A stretch of DNA of 34,974 nt from Opitutus sp. GAS368 (GTDB taxonomy: Bacteria; Verrucomicrobiota; Verrucomicrobiia; Opitutales; Opitutaceae). A model generated the notes under the pieces. The model ran no database searches. It saw nothing but the letters and a program-made list of their open reading frames with translations, and was not told where the DNA came from. How positions within the stretch are numbered: position 1 is the first letter of the stretch; each line of letters starts with the position of its first letter. Positions 18,421 through 26,701 of the stretch are shown here, piece by piece. Made by a program: the position numbers and the translations under genes. The DNA is taken from assembly GCA_945868215.1 (NCBI GenBank), contig CAMBLN010000007.1, positions 1 through 34,974 of the forward strand. Reading direction: 5' to 3'.

Positions 18421-19848
18421 ATGTCCGTTGCCTCCGCCTTTCTTCACGACGATTTCCTCCTGACCACCGGATGGTCGCGGCTGCTGTATCATACCTACGC
18501 CAAGCCGCAGCCGATCTACGACTATCACTGCCACCTGCCGCCGGACCAGATCGCCGCGAACCGGAAGTTTGAAAACCTCACGCAGATCTGGCTCGCCGGC
18601 GACCACTACAAGTGGCGCGCGATGCGCTCGGCCGGTGTGAACGAAGATCTCATCACGGGCAACTCGACTTCCGACTACGACAAGTTCCTCGCCTACTGCC
18701 GCGTCGTTCCGCAGCTCCTGCGCAATCCCCTCCACCACTGGTCGCACCTCGAACTGCGCCGCTACTTCGGCATCGACCTTCTCATCAATGAGGCCAACGC
18801 CCCGCAGATCTGGGAACTCGCCAACGCCGAACTCGCCAAGCCGGCGCTCTCGACCCACGGCATCCTCACCGCGAACAAAGTCGCCGTCGTCTGCACCACT
18901 GACGACCCCGCCGATTCGCTCGAGCATCACGTAGCCATCGCGAAGTCCGGCATCACGACGCGCGTGTATCCGACCTTCCGCGCCGACAAACTCATGGCCG
19001 TCGGCGCCCCCGCCGTGTTCAACGCTTGGGCCGACCAGCTCGCCGCCCGCGCCGACGTGAATGTCAACTCGCTCGCCGCGCTCCTCGACGCCCTCGACAA
19101 ACGCCACGCGTTTTTCCACTCCATCGGCGGACGCCTCTCCGACCACGGACTCGAAAACCTCCCCGAAGCCGACTGCACGCGCGCCGAGGCCGAGGCGATT
19201 TTCAACGCCGTGCGCTCCGGTGCCGCCGCCTCGCCCGCCGACACGGCGAAGTGGGTGTGGTTCATCATGATTTATCTCGGCCAGCTCGACGCCTCGCGCG
19301 GCTGGACCAAGCAGCTGCACCTCGGTGCGCTGCGTAACAACAACAGCCGCCTGCTCAAGCGTCTTGGCGCCGACGCCGGCGTTGATTCCATCGGCGACTT
19401 CCCGCAGGCCCGCGCGCTCTCGCGCTACCTCGACACGCTCGACCGCGAGAACCAGTTGCCGAAGGTCGTGCTCTACAACCTCAACCCGGCCGACAACTAC
19501 GTCTTCGCGACGATGATCGGCAATTTCCAGGACGGCTCCGTCGCCGGCAAAATTCAATTCGGCAGCGGCTGGTGGTTCCTCGATCAGAAGGAGGGCATGG
19601 AAATGCAGATCAACGCACTCTCGCAACTCGGTCTGCTGTCGAAGTTTGTCGGCATGTTGACCGATTCACGCAGCTTCCTGAGCTACCCGCGTCACGAATA
19701 CTTCCGTCGTATTCTCTGCTCGTTGCTGGGCGCCGATGTCGAAGCCGGCCTGATTCCCGCCGACGAAGGTGCGCTCGGCAAACTGGTGACCGACATCTGC
19801 CACGACAACGCCGCGGCTTATTTCGGACTCGAATACGGCAAGTTCTGA
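18421..19848 (+). CDS. uxaC: Glucuronate (uronate) isomerase
   Basis: YDYHCHLPPDQIAANRKFENLTQIWLAGDHYKWRAMRSAGVNEDLITG...GWWFLDQKEGMEMQINALSQLGLLSKFVGMLTDSRSFLSYPRHEYFRRILC. Confidence 0.96.
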   Translation: MSVASAFLHDDFLLTTGWSRLLYHTYAKPQPIYDYHCHLPPDQIAANRKFENLTQIWLAGDHYKWRAMRSAGVNEDLITGNSTSDYDKFLAYCRVVPQLLRNPLHHWSHLELRRYFGIDLLINEANAPQIWELANAELAKPALSTHGILTANKVAVVCTTDDPADSLEHHVAIAKSGITTRVYPTFRADKLMAVGAPAVFNAWADQLAARADVNVNSLAALLDALDKRHAFFHSIGGRLSDHGLENLPEADCTRAEAEAIFNAVRSGAAASPADTAKWVWFIMIYLGQLDASRGWTKQLHLGALRNNNSRLLKRLGADAGVDSIGDFPQARALSRYLDTLDRENQLPKVVLYNLNPADNYVFATMIGNFQDGSVAGKIQFGSGWWFLDQKEGMEMQINALSQLGLLSKFVGMLTDSRSFLSYPRHEYFRRILCSLLGADVEAGLIPADEGALGKLVTDICHDNAAAYFGLEYGKF

Positions 19849-19928
19849 CCTCGCCTGAACAGGGTGGGCGAGCCATGCCACGCCGTCCTTGCCTGCACGG
19901 GCCGAATGCGTAGGGTCACGGGTTTTCC

Positions 19929-20714
19929 ATGACCCGCGCCCTCGGCCACTACACGCTACGCATCGTCAATGAACTCGGTGATTTCACCTTGTTCACGACG
20001 CGCGCGTTCACGGCCGCCGTCGGTTCACGCAAACTCGGTCGCCGCGTGATCCGCGCGATTTACGAGCAAGGTGTCCGCTGTTTGCCGGTCATCGTGATCG
20101 TCGGCTTGTTCACCGGCCTCGTGCTCGGCCTTCAAGGTTATTACGTGCTCAACCGCTTCGGCTCCGAAGGCCTTCTAGGCACTCTGGTCTCGCTCACGCT
20201 CGTGCGCGAACTCGCCCCGGTGCTCGCCGCGTTGATGCTCGTGGGGCAGGCCGGTTCCGCGCTTGCGGCCGAGCTCGGCATCCAGCGCAACAGCGAGCAA
20301 ATCGACGCCCTCGAAACGATGGGGGCCAGCGTGCACGCCTATCTGATTTCGCCGCGTCTGATCGCCGCGCTGATCGTGTTTCCCATCCACACGGCGATCT
20401 TTGCGCTCGTCGGTCTCTACGGCGGTTATCTTTCCGGCTCCGTCCTCCTGAACCTCCAGCCGGGCGTGTATTGGTCGGCTGTTCACAACGCCGTGCGCGG
20501 CGGAGATATCCGCGAGTGTTTCACCAAGGCCGCCGTCTTCGGTCTGCTCACCATCGCGATCTGCGCCTACAACGGCTTCAACTCCCACCGCCGCCGCAGT
20601 TCCACCGGCGCGCGCGCGGTCAGTGCTTCGACGACCCGCGCCGTGGTCTTCTCCAGCATCACCGTGCTGGCGGCGGACTACATCATCACCTCGCTGCTGG
20701 TGAAAGGACCATGA
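19929..20714 (+). CDS. mlaE: MlaE-like ABC transporter permease (phospholipid transport)
   Basis: Architecture IVIVGLFTGLVLGLQGYYVLNRFGSEGLLGTLVSLTLVRELAPVLAALMLVGQAGSALAAELGIQRNSEQIDALETMG. Confidence 0.93.
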   Translation: MTRALGHYTLRIVNELGDFTLFTTRAFTAAVGSRKLGRRVIRAIYEQGVRCLPVIVIVGLFTGLVLGLQGYYVLNRFGSEGLLGTLVSLTLVRELAPVLAALMLVGQAGSALAAELGIQRNSEQIDALETMGASVHAYLISPRLIAALIVFPIHTAIFALVGLYGGYLSGSVLLNLQPGVYWSAVHNAVRGGDIRECFTKAAVFGLLTIAICAYNGFNSHRRRSSTGARAVSASTTRAVVFSSITVLAADYIITSLLVKGP

Positions 20715-21529
20715 GCACTCCCGCCACCACCTCCACGGATCTTTTTCTCGACGTTCGCGGCATCACCAAACGCTTCGGCGACAACACCGTGCTTGCCGGC
20801 GTCGATCTCGCCGTGCCGCGCGGCAGCGTCATCACCGTGCTCGGCAAGAGCGGCACCGGCAAATCCGTGTTCCTCAAATGCCTCGCCGGCATCGTGCGCC
20901 CCGACGCGGGCGAAATCCGTTTCGACGGGCATGTGCTCAACGCCGGCAACGCCGACGCGCGCGCCGAGTTCCGCCGCCGCTGCAGCTACCTTTTCCAGAG
21001 CAACGCGCTCCTCGACTCGCTCACCGCTCTGGAAAACGTCGCGCTCCCGCTGGAGCAGACCACGCAGATCCCCAACCGCGAAATCCGCGAACGCTCCCTC
21101 GAAGCGCTCCGCCAGCTCGACCTGGAAAAACATCGCGACCGTTTCCCCGGCCAACTCTCCGGCGGCATGCAGAAACGCCTCGCGCTCGCCCGCGCCATTG
21201 TCACGCGTCCGGAACTGGTGCTCTTCGACGAACCCACCGCGGGCCTCGATCCCCTGCGGCGCAACGCCGTGTTCGAGATGATCGTCAAATACCAGCGCCA
21301 GTTCGGGTTTACCGCCTTGCTCGTGACCCACGATCTGCCCGAAGCGCTCGCCGCCAGCGACCAGGTTGCGCTGCTCAATGGCGGACGCATGCAATTTCAG
21401 GGAACGCCCGAGGCCTTTAACGAGTCCGCCAACCCCATAGTCTGCGCCTTCCGCGACAGCGCGGGTGCCTTGAGGGACACCATTGCGGCTCTCCGCCGCG
21501 GAGAAATCATTCAATCGGAGGAAGACTAA
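20711..21529 (+). CDS. mlaF: MlaF-like ABC transporter ATP-binding protein
   Basis: Walker A GKSGTGKS, LSGGMQKRLALARAI signature, VLFDEPTAGLDP; start 20711 overlaps the mlaE stop (ATGA). Confidence 0.94.
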   Translation: MSTPATTSTDLFLDVRGITKRFGDNTVLAGVDLAVPRGSVITVLGKSGTGKSVFLKCLAGIVRPDAGEIRFDGHVLNAGNADARAEFRRRCSYLFQSNALLDSLTALENVALPLEQTTQIPNREIRERSLEALRQLDLEKHRDRFPGQLSGGMQKRLALARAIVTRPELVLFDEPTAGLDPLRRNAVFEMIVKYQRQFGFTALLVTHDLPEALAASDQVALLNGGRMQFQGTPEAFNESANPIVCAFRDSAGALRDTIAALRRGEIIQSEED

Positions 21530-21531
21530 TC

Positions 21532-22032
21532 ATGAAGCAACAATCCAAACTTGAGTTGATCGTCGGGGTATTTGTCCTCGCCGGTCTCGTCGCCGTGGCC
21601 TACCTCGCGCTGCGCATCGGCGCGGGTTCCCTGGTGGGTGGCGACACCTATACGCTTCAGGCGCGCTTCACCAATTCCGGCGGACTCAATCCCGGCAGCA
21701 ACGTGATCATCGCCGGTGTGCCCGTCGGCCGCGTTGATTCGGTGAAACTCAATCCCGCCGACTACAGTTCGCTCGTGCATTTCAGCGTGCGCAAAGACGT
21801 GCAGCTCCCCGTCGACACCATCGCCTCCATCCGCACCACCGGCCTCATCGGCGACAAATTCCTCGCGCTCGCCCCCGGCGGCGAAAGCGAATTCCTCCCC
21901 GCCGACGCCCTCATCACCGACACCGAATCGACCGTCGATTTGGAGTCGCTCATCAGCCGCTTTGCCTTTGGCAACGTGAACGATAAACCCAAGACATCCG
22001 AAGTCTCCGCGCCCGCCGCATCCCAGCCATGA
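21532..22032 (+). CDS. mlaD: MlaD-like MCE-domain protein
   Basis: N-terminal TM followed by MCE motif YTLQARFTNSGGLNPGSNVIIAGVPVGRVDSVKL...TTGLIGDKFLALAPGG. Confidence 0.92.
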   Translation: MKQQSKLELIVGVFVLAGLVAVAYLALRIGAGSLVGGDTYTLQARFTNSGGLNPGSNVIIAGVPVGRVDSVKLNPADYSSLVHFSVRKDVQLPVDTIASIRTTGLIGDKFLALAPGGESEFLPADALITDTESTVDLESLISRFAFGNVNDKPKTSEVSAPAASQP

Positions 22033-22637
22033 ACCTTAACGTCCTCAAATCCTTCGTCTGCGGCGCCGTGCTCACGCTCGCCGCCGCCGGTTCGCTCAAC
22101 GCCGTCGAACCCGAAGTGATGCTCAAGACTTCAGTCGATGAAGTCCTGGCCATCGCCTACGACGGACAAACCGCCACCACGCCGCTCTCGCAGCGCGTGC
22201 GCCCCTTGTTGGAAAAAAACTTCAACTTCGAGGCCATCACCCGCCGCGCCATCGGCCCCGGTTGGCGTCAGTTCACCCCCGAGCAGCAGGCGCGCACCGT
22301 CGCGCTGTTCACCGATGTCGTCATCCGCAGCTATGCCGACCGCTTCGAAATCGGCGAACGTCCGGGCATTACCTACGCCAAGTCGGTCGCCCCCGATCCC
22401 AAGCGCCCCGCGCTCCGCGAGCTCCCCACGACCATCGACTACGCCGGGAAAAAATACTCCGTCCTTTACCGCCTCGAGCAGGCCGGCGACAGCTGGCGCA
22501 TCTACGACGTCATTATTGAAGGCGTCAGCATGATTGCCAACTGGCGCGCCCAGCTCGACCCGATCTACCAGAAGAGCGGCGCGGCTGGCGTCATAGCTGC
22601 TCTTGAAAAAAACCTTTCCCAGACTCCCGCCAAATGA
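22029..22637 (+). CDS. mlaC: MlaC-like (Ttg2D family) phospholipid-binding periplasmic protein
   Basis: Signal peptide; VRPLLEKNFNFEAITRRAIGPGWRQFTPEQQARTVALFTDVVIRSYADRFE; VIIEGVSMIANWRAQLDPI; ATGA overlaps both neighbours. Confidence 0.92.
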   Translation: MNLNVLKSFVCGAVLTLAAAGSLNAVEPEVMLKTSVDEVLAIAYDGQTATTPLSQRVRPLLEKNFNFEAITRRAIGPGWRQFTPEQQARTVALFTDVVIRSYADRFEIGERPGITYAKSVAPDPKRPALRELPTTIDYAGKKYSVLYRLEQAGDSWRIYDVIIEGVSMIANWRAQLDPIYQKSGAAGVIAALEKNLSQTPAK

Positions 22638-23386
22638 AACCGAACATTCCCTTTTTCGCGCTGGTCGCCTGTATCACCGCGACCGCGGCGTTTGCCCAGA
22701 AAACGCCTTCCCAGCCCGATCCCGCCGTGGTCGATGAGATGGACGAATACGCCGTCGTGCAGATATCCGACCCCTTCGAGCCCGTGAACCGCGCGATCTT
22801 CGGCTTCAACGACGGACTCTACGATTACGTGTTCCGCCCCGTGTCGAAGGGCTACACCACCGTCGTGCCCAAGCCCGCGCGCCACGGCATCCGCAATTTT
22901 TTCGACAACATCAAATTCCCGATTCGTTTCGTGAACAGCGCGCTGCAGGGCAAGTTCAAGCGCGCGGGCCTTGAGACCGGCAAGTTCGCCGTCAACACCG
23001 TCGCCGGTCTCGGAGGCTTCATCCGCGTCTCCGACGACGTGCCCGCGCTCGCGCAGATTCCGCGCGAAGACACCGGCCAGACCTTCGGCGTATGGGGCAT
23101 CGGCAAGGGGCCCTACCTCGTCCTTCCGGTGTTCGGCCCTGGCACCGCCCGCGACACCGTTGGGTTTGTCGGCGATTATTTCCTTAATCCCCTCAACTGG
23201 AACCTGCGCGAGAACATCGAGTGGTATACCTGGGAGGTGGAGACCGGTGTGACCGTGGTCAATGTGGTCAACACCATCCCCGATCTGCTCGCCTCGTATG
23301 ATGCGCCCCGCAAGGACGCGATCGACCCCTACCTCGCGGTGCGCAACGCCTACGTGCAATACCGCGAGGCCGCGGTGAAGCAGTAA
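22634..23386 (+). CDS. mlaA: MlaA/VacJ-like outer-membrane lipid asymmetry protein
   Basis: DPFEPVNRAIFGFNDGLYDYVFRPVSKGYTTVVPKPARHGIRNFFDNIKFPIRFVNSALQGKFKRAGLETGKFAVNTVAGLGGF. Confidence 0.93.
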   Translation: MKPNIPFFALVACITATAAFAQKTPSQPDPAVVDEMDEYAVVQISDPFEPVNRAIFGFNDGLYDYVFRPVSKGYTTVVPKPARHGIRNFFDNIKFPIRFVNSALQGKFKRAGLETGKFAVNTVAGLGGFIRVSDDVPALAQIPREDTGQTFGVWGIGKGPYLVLPVFGPGTARDTVGFVGDYFLNPLNWNLRENIEWYTWEVETGVTVVNVVNTIPDLLASYDAPRKDAIDPYLAVRNAYVQYREAAVKQ

Positions 23387-23408
23387 GCGCGCGGTCGTTC
23401 AACGCACC

Positions 23409-23972
23409 ATGCGCATCAGCGGAGGAGCCGCGCGCGGCGTAATCTTGCTCGTCCCGAAAGGCGACCTGACCCGCCCCGCGACCGACGGGATGCGCCAGTC
23501 GGTGTTTTCAAGTCTCGCCGCGCGTCTGCCCGGTGCCCGCTTCGCCGATCTTTTCGCCGGCAGCGGCGCGTATGGGCTGGAGGCTTTCAGCCGGGGCGCG
23601 GCCGGCGGCGTGTTTATCGAGAAGAATCCGAAGGCGGCGGACTGTATCCGGAAAAACATGACAACCGTGGCCAAGAGCGCCGCGCGACCCGCCGGCGACC
23701 TGAAACTAATCGCGGCCGACGCGCTCGCCTGGGAGCCCGCGGCCGGGGAAGCGCCCGACCTGGTTTTTATCGACCCGCCCTACGAGATGATAGCCGAAGT
23801 CGGCCCGAAGCTGTTTGAGCGCATGGCCGCGTGGTGGCCGGCGGACGCCGATCCGGTCGTGGTATTTGAAATGCCCGGCGAACTCACGCTGGAACCGGCG
23901 GGATGGAGTTGCGTGAAGCGCCTGGGCAAAGGCGCGCACCAGCCGACGGTGTGTTTTTACCGGAAAGCGTGA
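23409..23972 (+). CDS. rsmD: 16S rRNA (guanine966-N2)-methyltransferase RsmD
   Basis: MRISGGAARGVIL, RPATDGMRQSVFSSL, FADLFAGSGAYGLEAFSRGA, FIDPPYEM. Confidence 0.93.
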   Translation: MRISGGAARGVILLVPKGDLTRPATDGMRQSVFSSLAARLPGARFADLFAGSGAYGLEAFSRGAAGGVFIEKNPKAADCIRKNMTTVAKSAARPAGDLKLIAADALAWEPAAGEAPDLVFIDPPYEMIAEVGPKLFERMAAWWPADADPVVVFEMPGELTLEPAGWSCVKRLGKGAHQPTVCFYRKA

Positions 23973-23974
23973 GT

Positions 23975-24700
23975 TCAGCCGGCGCGCGTGATCGCGAGGG
24001 CGGCGACGACGGCGGTTTCGACCCGCAGAACCCGGGTCCCCAAATGCGCGAGCGCAAACCCCGCCGACCGCAATACCTCGCGATCTACCGGCCCGAAACC
24101 GCGCTCAGGACCAAACACAAGTATCAGTTCTTCAGTGGAATCGGAAGGTTTGTCACTTATTAAGTGACAAACTTGCAGGGGGGAGGAGGCCTCGTAGTTG
24201 TCGAGGGCGAGGCGGGTGGCGGAGGGGGGCAGGGTGGCGAGGGCGGAGGCGAGGGTGTGGGTCCAGGTGACCTCGGGGATGCGGGTGTCGAAGGCTTGCG
24301 CGGCGCCGGCGAGGCAGTGGCGGCGCCATTCGCCGGAGGTCCAGAGCGTGCTGGTCGCGTAATTGGGGTCGGCGCGTTCTGTCGCGATAAAATGGATACA
24401 CGTCGCGCCGAGCGTGGTGGCGTCGCGGAGGATGTCGCGGGCGGTCTGCGGACGCGGCAGGCCGATCAGCAGCGTGGTCGGGGGCAGGGGAGGTTGTGGG
24501 GCGTCCCAGGCGAAAGTAAGCGCGAGCGAATCGGCGGAGAGGGAGGCGAGGGTCGCTTTGCCCCGGGGGCCGTTGACGGTGCCCGCGTCGAAGGTGTCAC
24601 CGGGCTGGCGGCGGAGCACATTCAGGATATGGGCGGCGCGCGGGTCGGTGCGCGGGAGCGGCGCGGAGAGTTCGGACGGCTCGAAGAGGACGAGGTTCAT
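23975..24700 (-). CDS. rsmE: 16S rRNA (uracil1498-N3)-methyltransferase RsmE family
   Basis: HILNVLRRQPGDTFDAGT, TLGATCIHFIATERADP, ILVFGPERGFGPVDREVL, LGTRVLRVETAVVAALA (SPOUT knot). Confidence 0.92.
   Translation of the reverse strand: MNLVLFEPSELSAPLPRTDPRAAHILNVLRRQPGDTFDAGTVNGPRGKATLASLSADSLALTFAWDAPQPPLPPTTLLIGLPRPQTARDILRDATTLGATCIHFIATERADPNYATSTLWTSGEWRRHCLAGAAQAFDTRIPEVTWTHTLASALATLPPSATRLALDNYEASSPLQVCHLISDKPSDSTEELILVFGPERGFGPVDREVLRSAGFALAHLGTRVLRVETAVVAALAITRAG
24148..24172. repeat. 25-nt palindrome GTTTGTCACTTA-T-TAAGTGACAAAC inside rsmE; related copy at 57..79
   Basis: Perfect 12-bp arms around one central base, read directly. Confidence 0.9.
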
Positions 24701-24717
24701 TCTAGCGGCTAGGAATT

Positions 24718-24914
24718 AGTGTAGTGTCGCTTGAATAGCTCTACGGAAGATAGGTTATCTAACGGATTCGGTCGGAGTGATGAGGGAGAACGGACATTCT
24801 TGTCCGTTTGTTGATATCCCTGTGCTGACCGAACCTACGGGCCAACGGACAGGAATGTCCGTTCTCCTTAGGACACCCTGTTTATCCGCATACTTGTTTG
24901 TGCGACACTACACT
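24718..24914. repeat. ~197 bp intergenic element with 13-bp perfect terminal inverted repeats and internal REP-like hairpins
   Basis: AGTGTAGTGTCGC at 24718..24730 and its reverse complement GCGACACTACACT at 24902..24914; inner inverted arms at 24785..24810 and 24843..24867. Confidence 0.85.
24785..24867. repeat. REPIN-like doublet: two inverted GGAGAACGGACA-N4-TGTCCGTT(T)G palindromes
   Basis: Left ACGGACA-TTCT-TGTCCGT and right ACGGACA-GGAA-TGTCCGT, each with perfect 7-bp arms, in inverted orientation with ~25 bp of similarity between arms. Confidence 0.85.
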
Positions 24915-24926
24915 CGAAGCCAGCGA

Positions 24927-25919
24927 CTAGGCGGCGAGGATCGCGTCGATCTTGGCGAGCTCGTCCGAGGTGAAGTCGAGCGTCTGCAGCGCGGCGAAGT
25001 TGTCCTCGAGCTGTGAGACCTTGCTGGCGCCGATGAGGGCGGTGGTCACGCGGGTGTCGCGCACGGTCCAGGCGAGGGACATCTGGGCGAGGGACTGGCC
25101 GCGGGCTTGGGCGATGACGTTGAGCTTTTGAACCTTCGCGATGGTCTCGGGGGAGACCTGTTCGGTCTTGAGGAAACCGTGGGCTTTGGCGGCGCGGGAA
25201 TCCTCGGGAATGCCGCCAAGGTAGCGGTTGGTGAGCAGGCCTTGCGCGAGGGGTGAAAAAGGAATGCAACCCATGCCTTCGGCGGCCAGCACATCGAGGA
25301 GGGCGGGCTCGATCCAGCGGTTGAACATGTTGTAGATCGGCTGGTGGATGAGGGCGGGGGTGCCGAGGTCGCGGAGGATTTTGGCGGCGCGGGCGGTTTC
25401 CTCGGGTTTGTAATTAGAGAGGCCGACGTAGAGGGCCTTGCCGGAATGCACGGCGTGGGCGAGGGCGCCCATGGACTCTTCGAGCGGGGTGTTGGGGTCC
25501 GGGCGGTGGTGGTAGAAGATGTCGACGTAATCGAGCTTCAGGCGCTTGAGCGACTGGTCGAGGGAGGAGAGGAGGTATTTGCGGGAGCCCCATTCGCCGT
25601 AGGGGCCTTTCCACATGCCGTAGCCGGCCTTGGTGGAGATGATGAGTTCGTCGCGGTGGGCGGTGAGATCGCTGTGGAGGATTTTGCCGAAGTTTTCCTC
25701 GGCGGAACCGGGAGGAGGACCGTAGTTGTTGGCGAGATCGAAGTGGGTGATGCCGAGGTCGAAGGCGCGGCGGACGATGGCACGTCCGTTTTCAAACACA
25801 TCGACGCCGCCGAAGTTGTGCCAGAGGCCGAGGGAGATCAGCGGGAGCTGGATGCCGGAGCGACCGCAGCGGCGGTAAATGGACGGTTTGTCGTAACGGG
25901 TCGAAGCAGGGGAATACAT
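24927..25919 (-). CDS. Aldo/keto reductase, YghZ-like
   Basis: IYRRCGRSGIQLPLISLGLWHNFG...RAFDLGITHFDLANNYGPPPGSAEENFGKIL...DYVDIFYHHRPDPNTPLEESMGAL. ATG at 25919 preferred over 26006. Confidence 0.93.
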   Translation of the reverse strand: MYSPASTRYDKPSIYRRCGRSGIQLPLISLGLWHNFGGVDVFENGRAIVRRAFDLGITHFDLANNYGPPPGSAEENFGKILHSDLTAHRDELIISTKAGYGMWKGPYGEWGSRKYLLSSLDQSLKRLKLDYVDIFYHHRPDPNTPLEESMGALAHAVHSGKALYVGLSNYKPEETARAAKILRDLGTPALIHQPIYNMFNRWIEPALLDVLAAEGMGCIPFSPLAQGLLTNRYLGGIPEDSRAAKAHGFLKTEQVSPETIAKVQKLNVIAQARGQSLAQMSLAWTVRDTRVTTALIGASKVSQLEDNFAALQTLDFTSDELAKIDAILAA

Positions 25920-25997
25920 GAGCGACAGGGGTTTGGTGGATGAAGCCAGCAACCAACCCGTCCGCCGGAAAAAGGTGAACAAAAAAGAGCGGTCCTG

Positions 25998-26664
25998 TTG
26001 AAGCAACTGTATCAGTGCGGTAACCGGGCGGGCTGCGGAAGGTCGTGGGGGGGACCAGGAGGGCTATGTGCAGATTGGCAGAGGCGAGCAGCACGGAGGC
26101 GTCTTGATCGGGGGCGCGGTAGCCGAGTTCGATGCGCAGTCGGTGGACGCGGCGGCCGGGCGATGGGTGGCGGGCATGTAGGGCTCGCCCGCGTGGCAAT
26201 CGACCACGGCGACGCCATCGATGAACAGCGTTGCACCGCCGCGCGCGAGGGCGACGAAGACGTGGGGTTTGCCGGGATGGGCGGGGATCCAGTGCCACTC
26301 GCCGCCCCCGGCTTTTTTGACGGCTTCGGGGAGTTCGCCGTTGGCCCAGAGAACCGGCGCGCCGCCATCGAGCGGGTGGAGTGAGATCGTGCCCGGCAGC
26401 GAGGCCAGATCGACGGCGGGAATCGCGGGTGACCAGTCGAGGTCGGACCAGGACTTGGGCTGCAATTTTCCGATCTAGGCGAGCGTGCGGGTGGTGAGTT
26501 CGTCGAGGTTGGCGGGGGCGCGGATGCCGATGATGCCTGGGCCGACGAACACGCCCTCGCCGATGGGTTGACGCCAGCGTTCGGGAATGGCGTCGGCACC
26601 GAGGGCGAGGCCGAGGGTGGCCCCACGGTGGCGGCGGTGGCGCTGGGCTTAAGCCTGCAATCAA
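25998..26664 (-). pseudogene. Decayed 3' remnant of an ADP-ribosylglycohydrolase-like gene plus a following beta-sandwich-like ORF, with frameshifts
   Basis: Minus-strand pieces: SATAATVG / (frame change at GGGG) / ATLGLALGADAIPERWRQPIGEGVFVGPGIIGIRAPANLDELTTRTLA-stop (26475); then WSDLDWSPAIPAVDLASLPGTISLHPLDGGAPVLWANGELPEAVKKAGGGEWHWIPAHPGKPHVFVALARGGATLFIDGVAVVDCHAGEPYMPATHRP / (frame change) / RVHRLRIELGYRAPDQDASVLLASANLHIALLVPP. Confidence 0.65.
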
Positions 26665-26701
26665 CGCCGCTGGAGCGTGTATCCAACGATCAATACAATC
26701 G

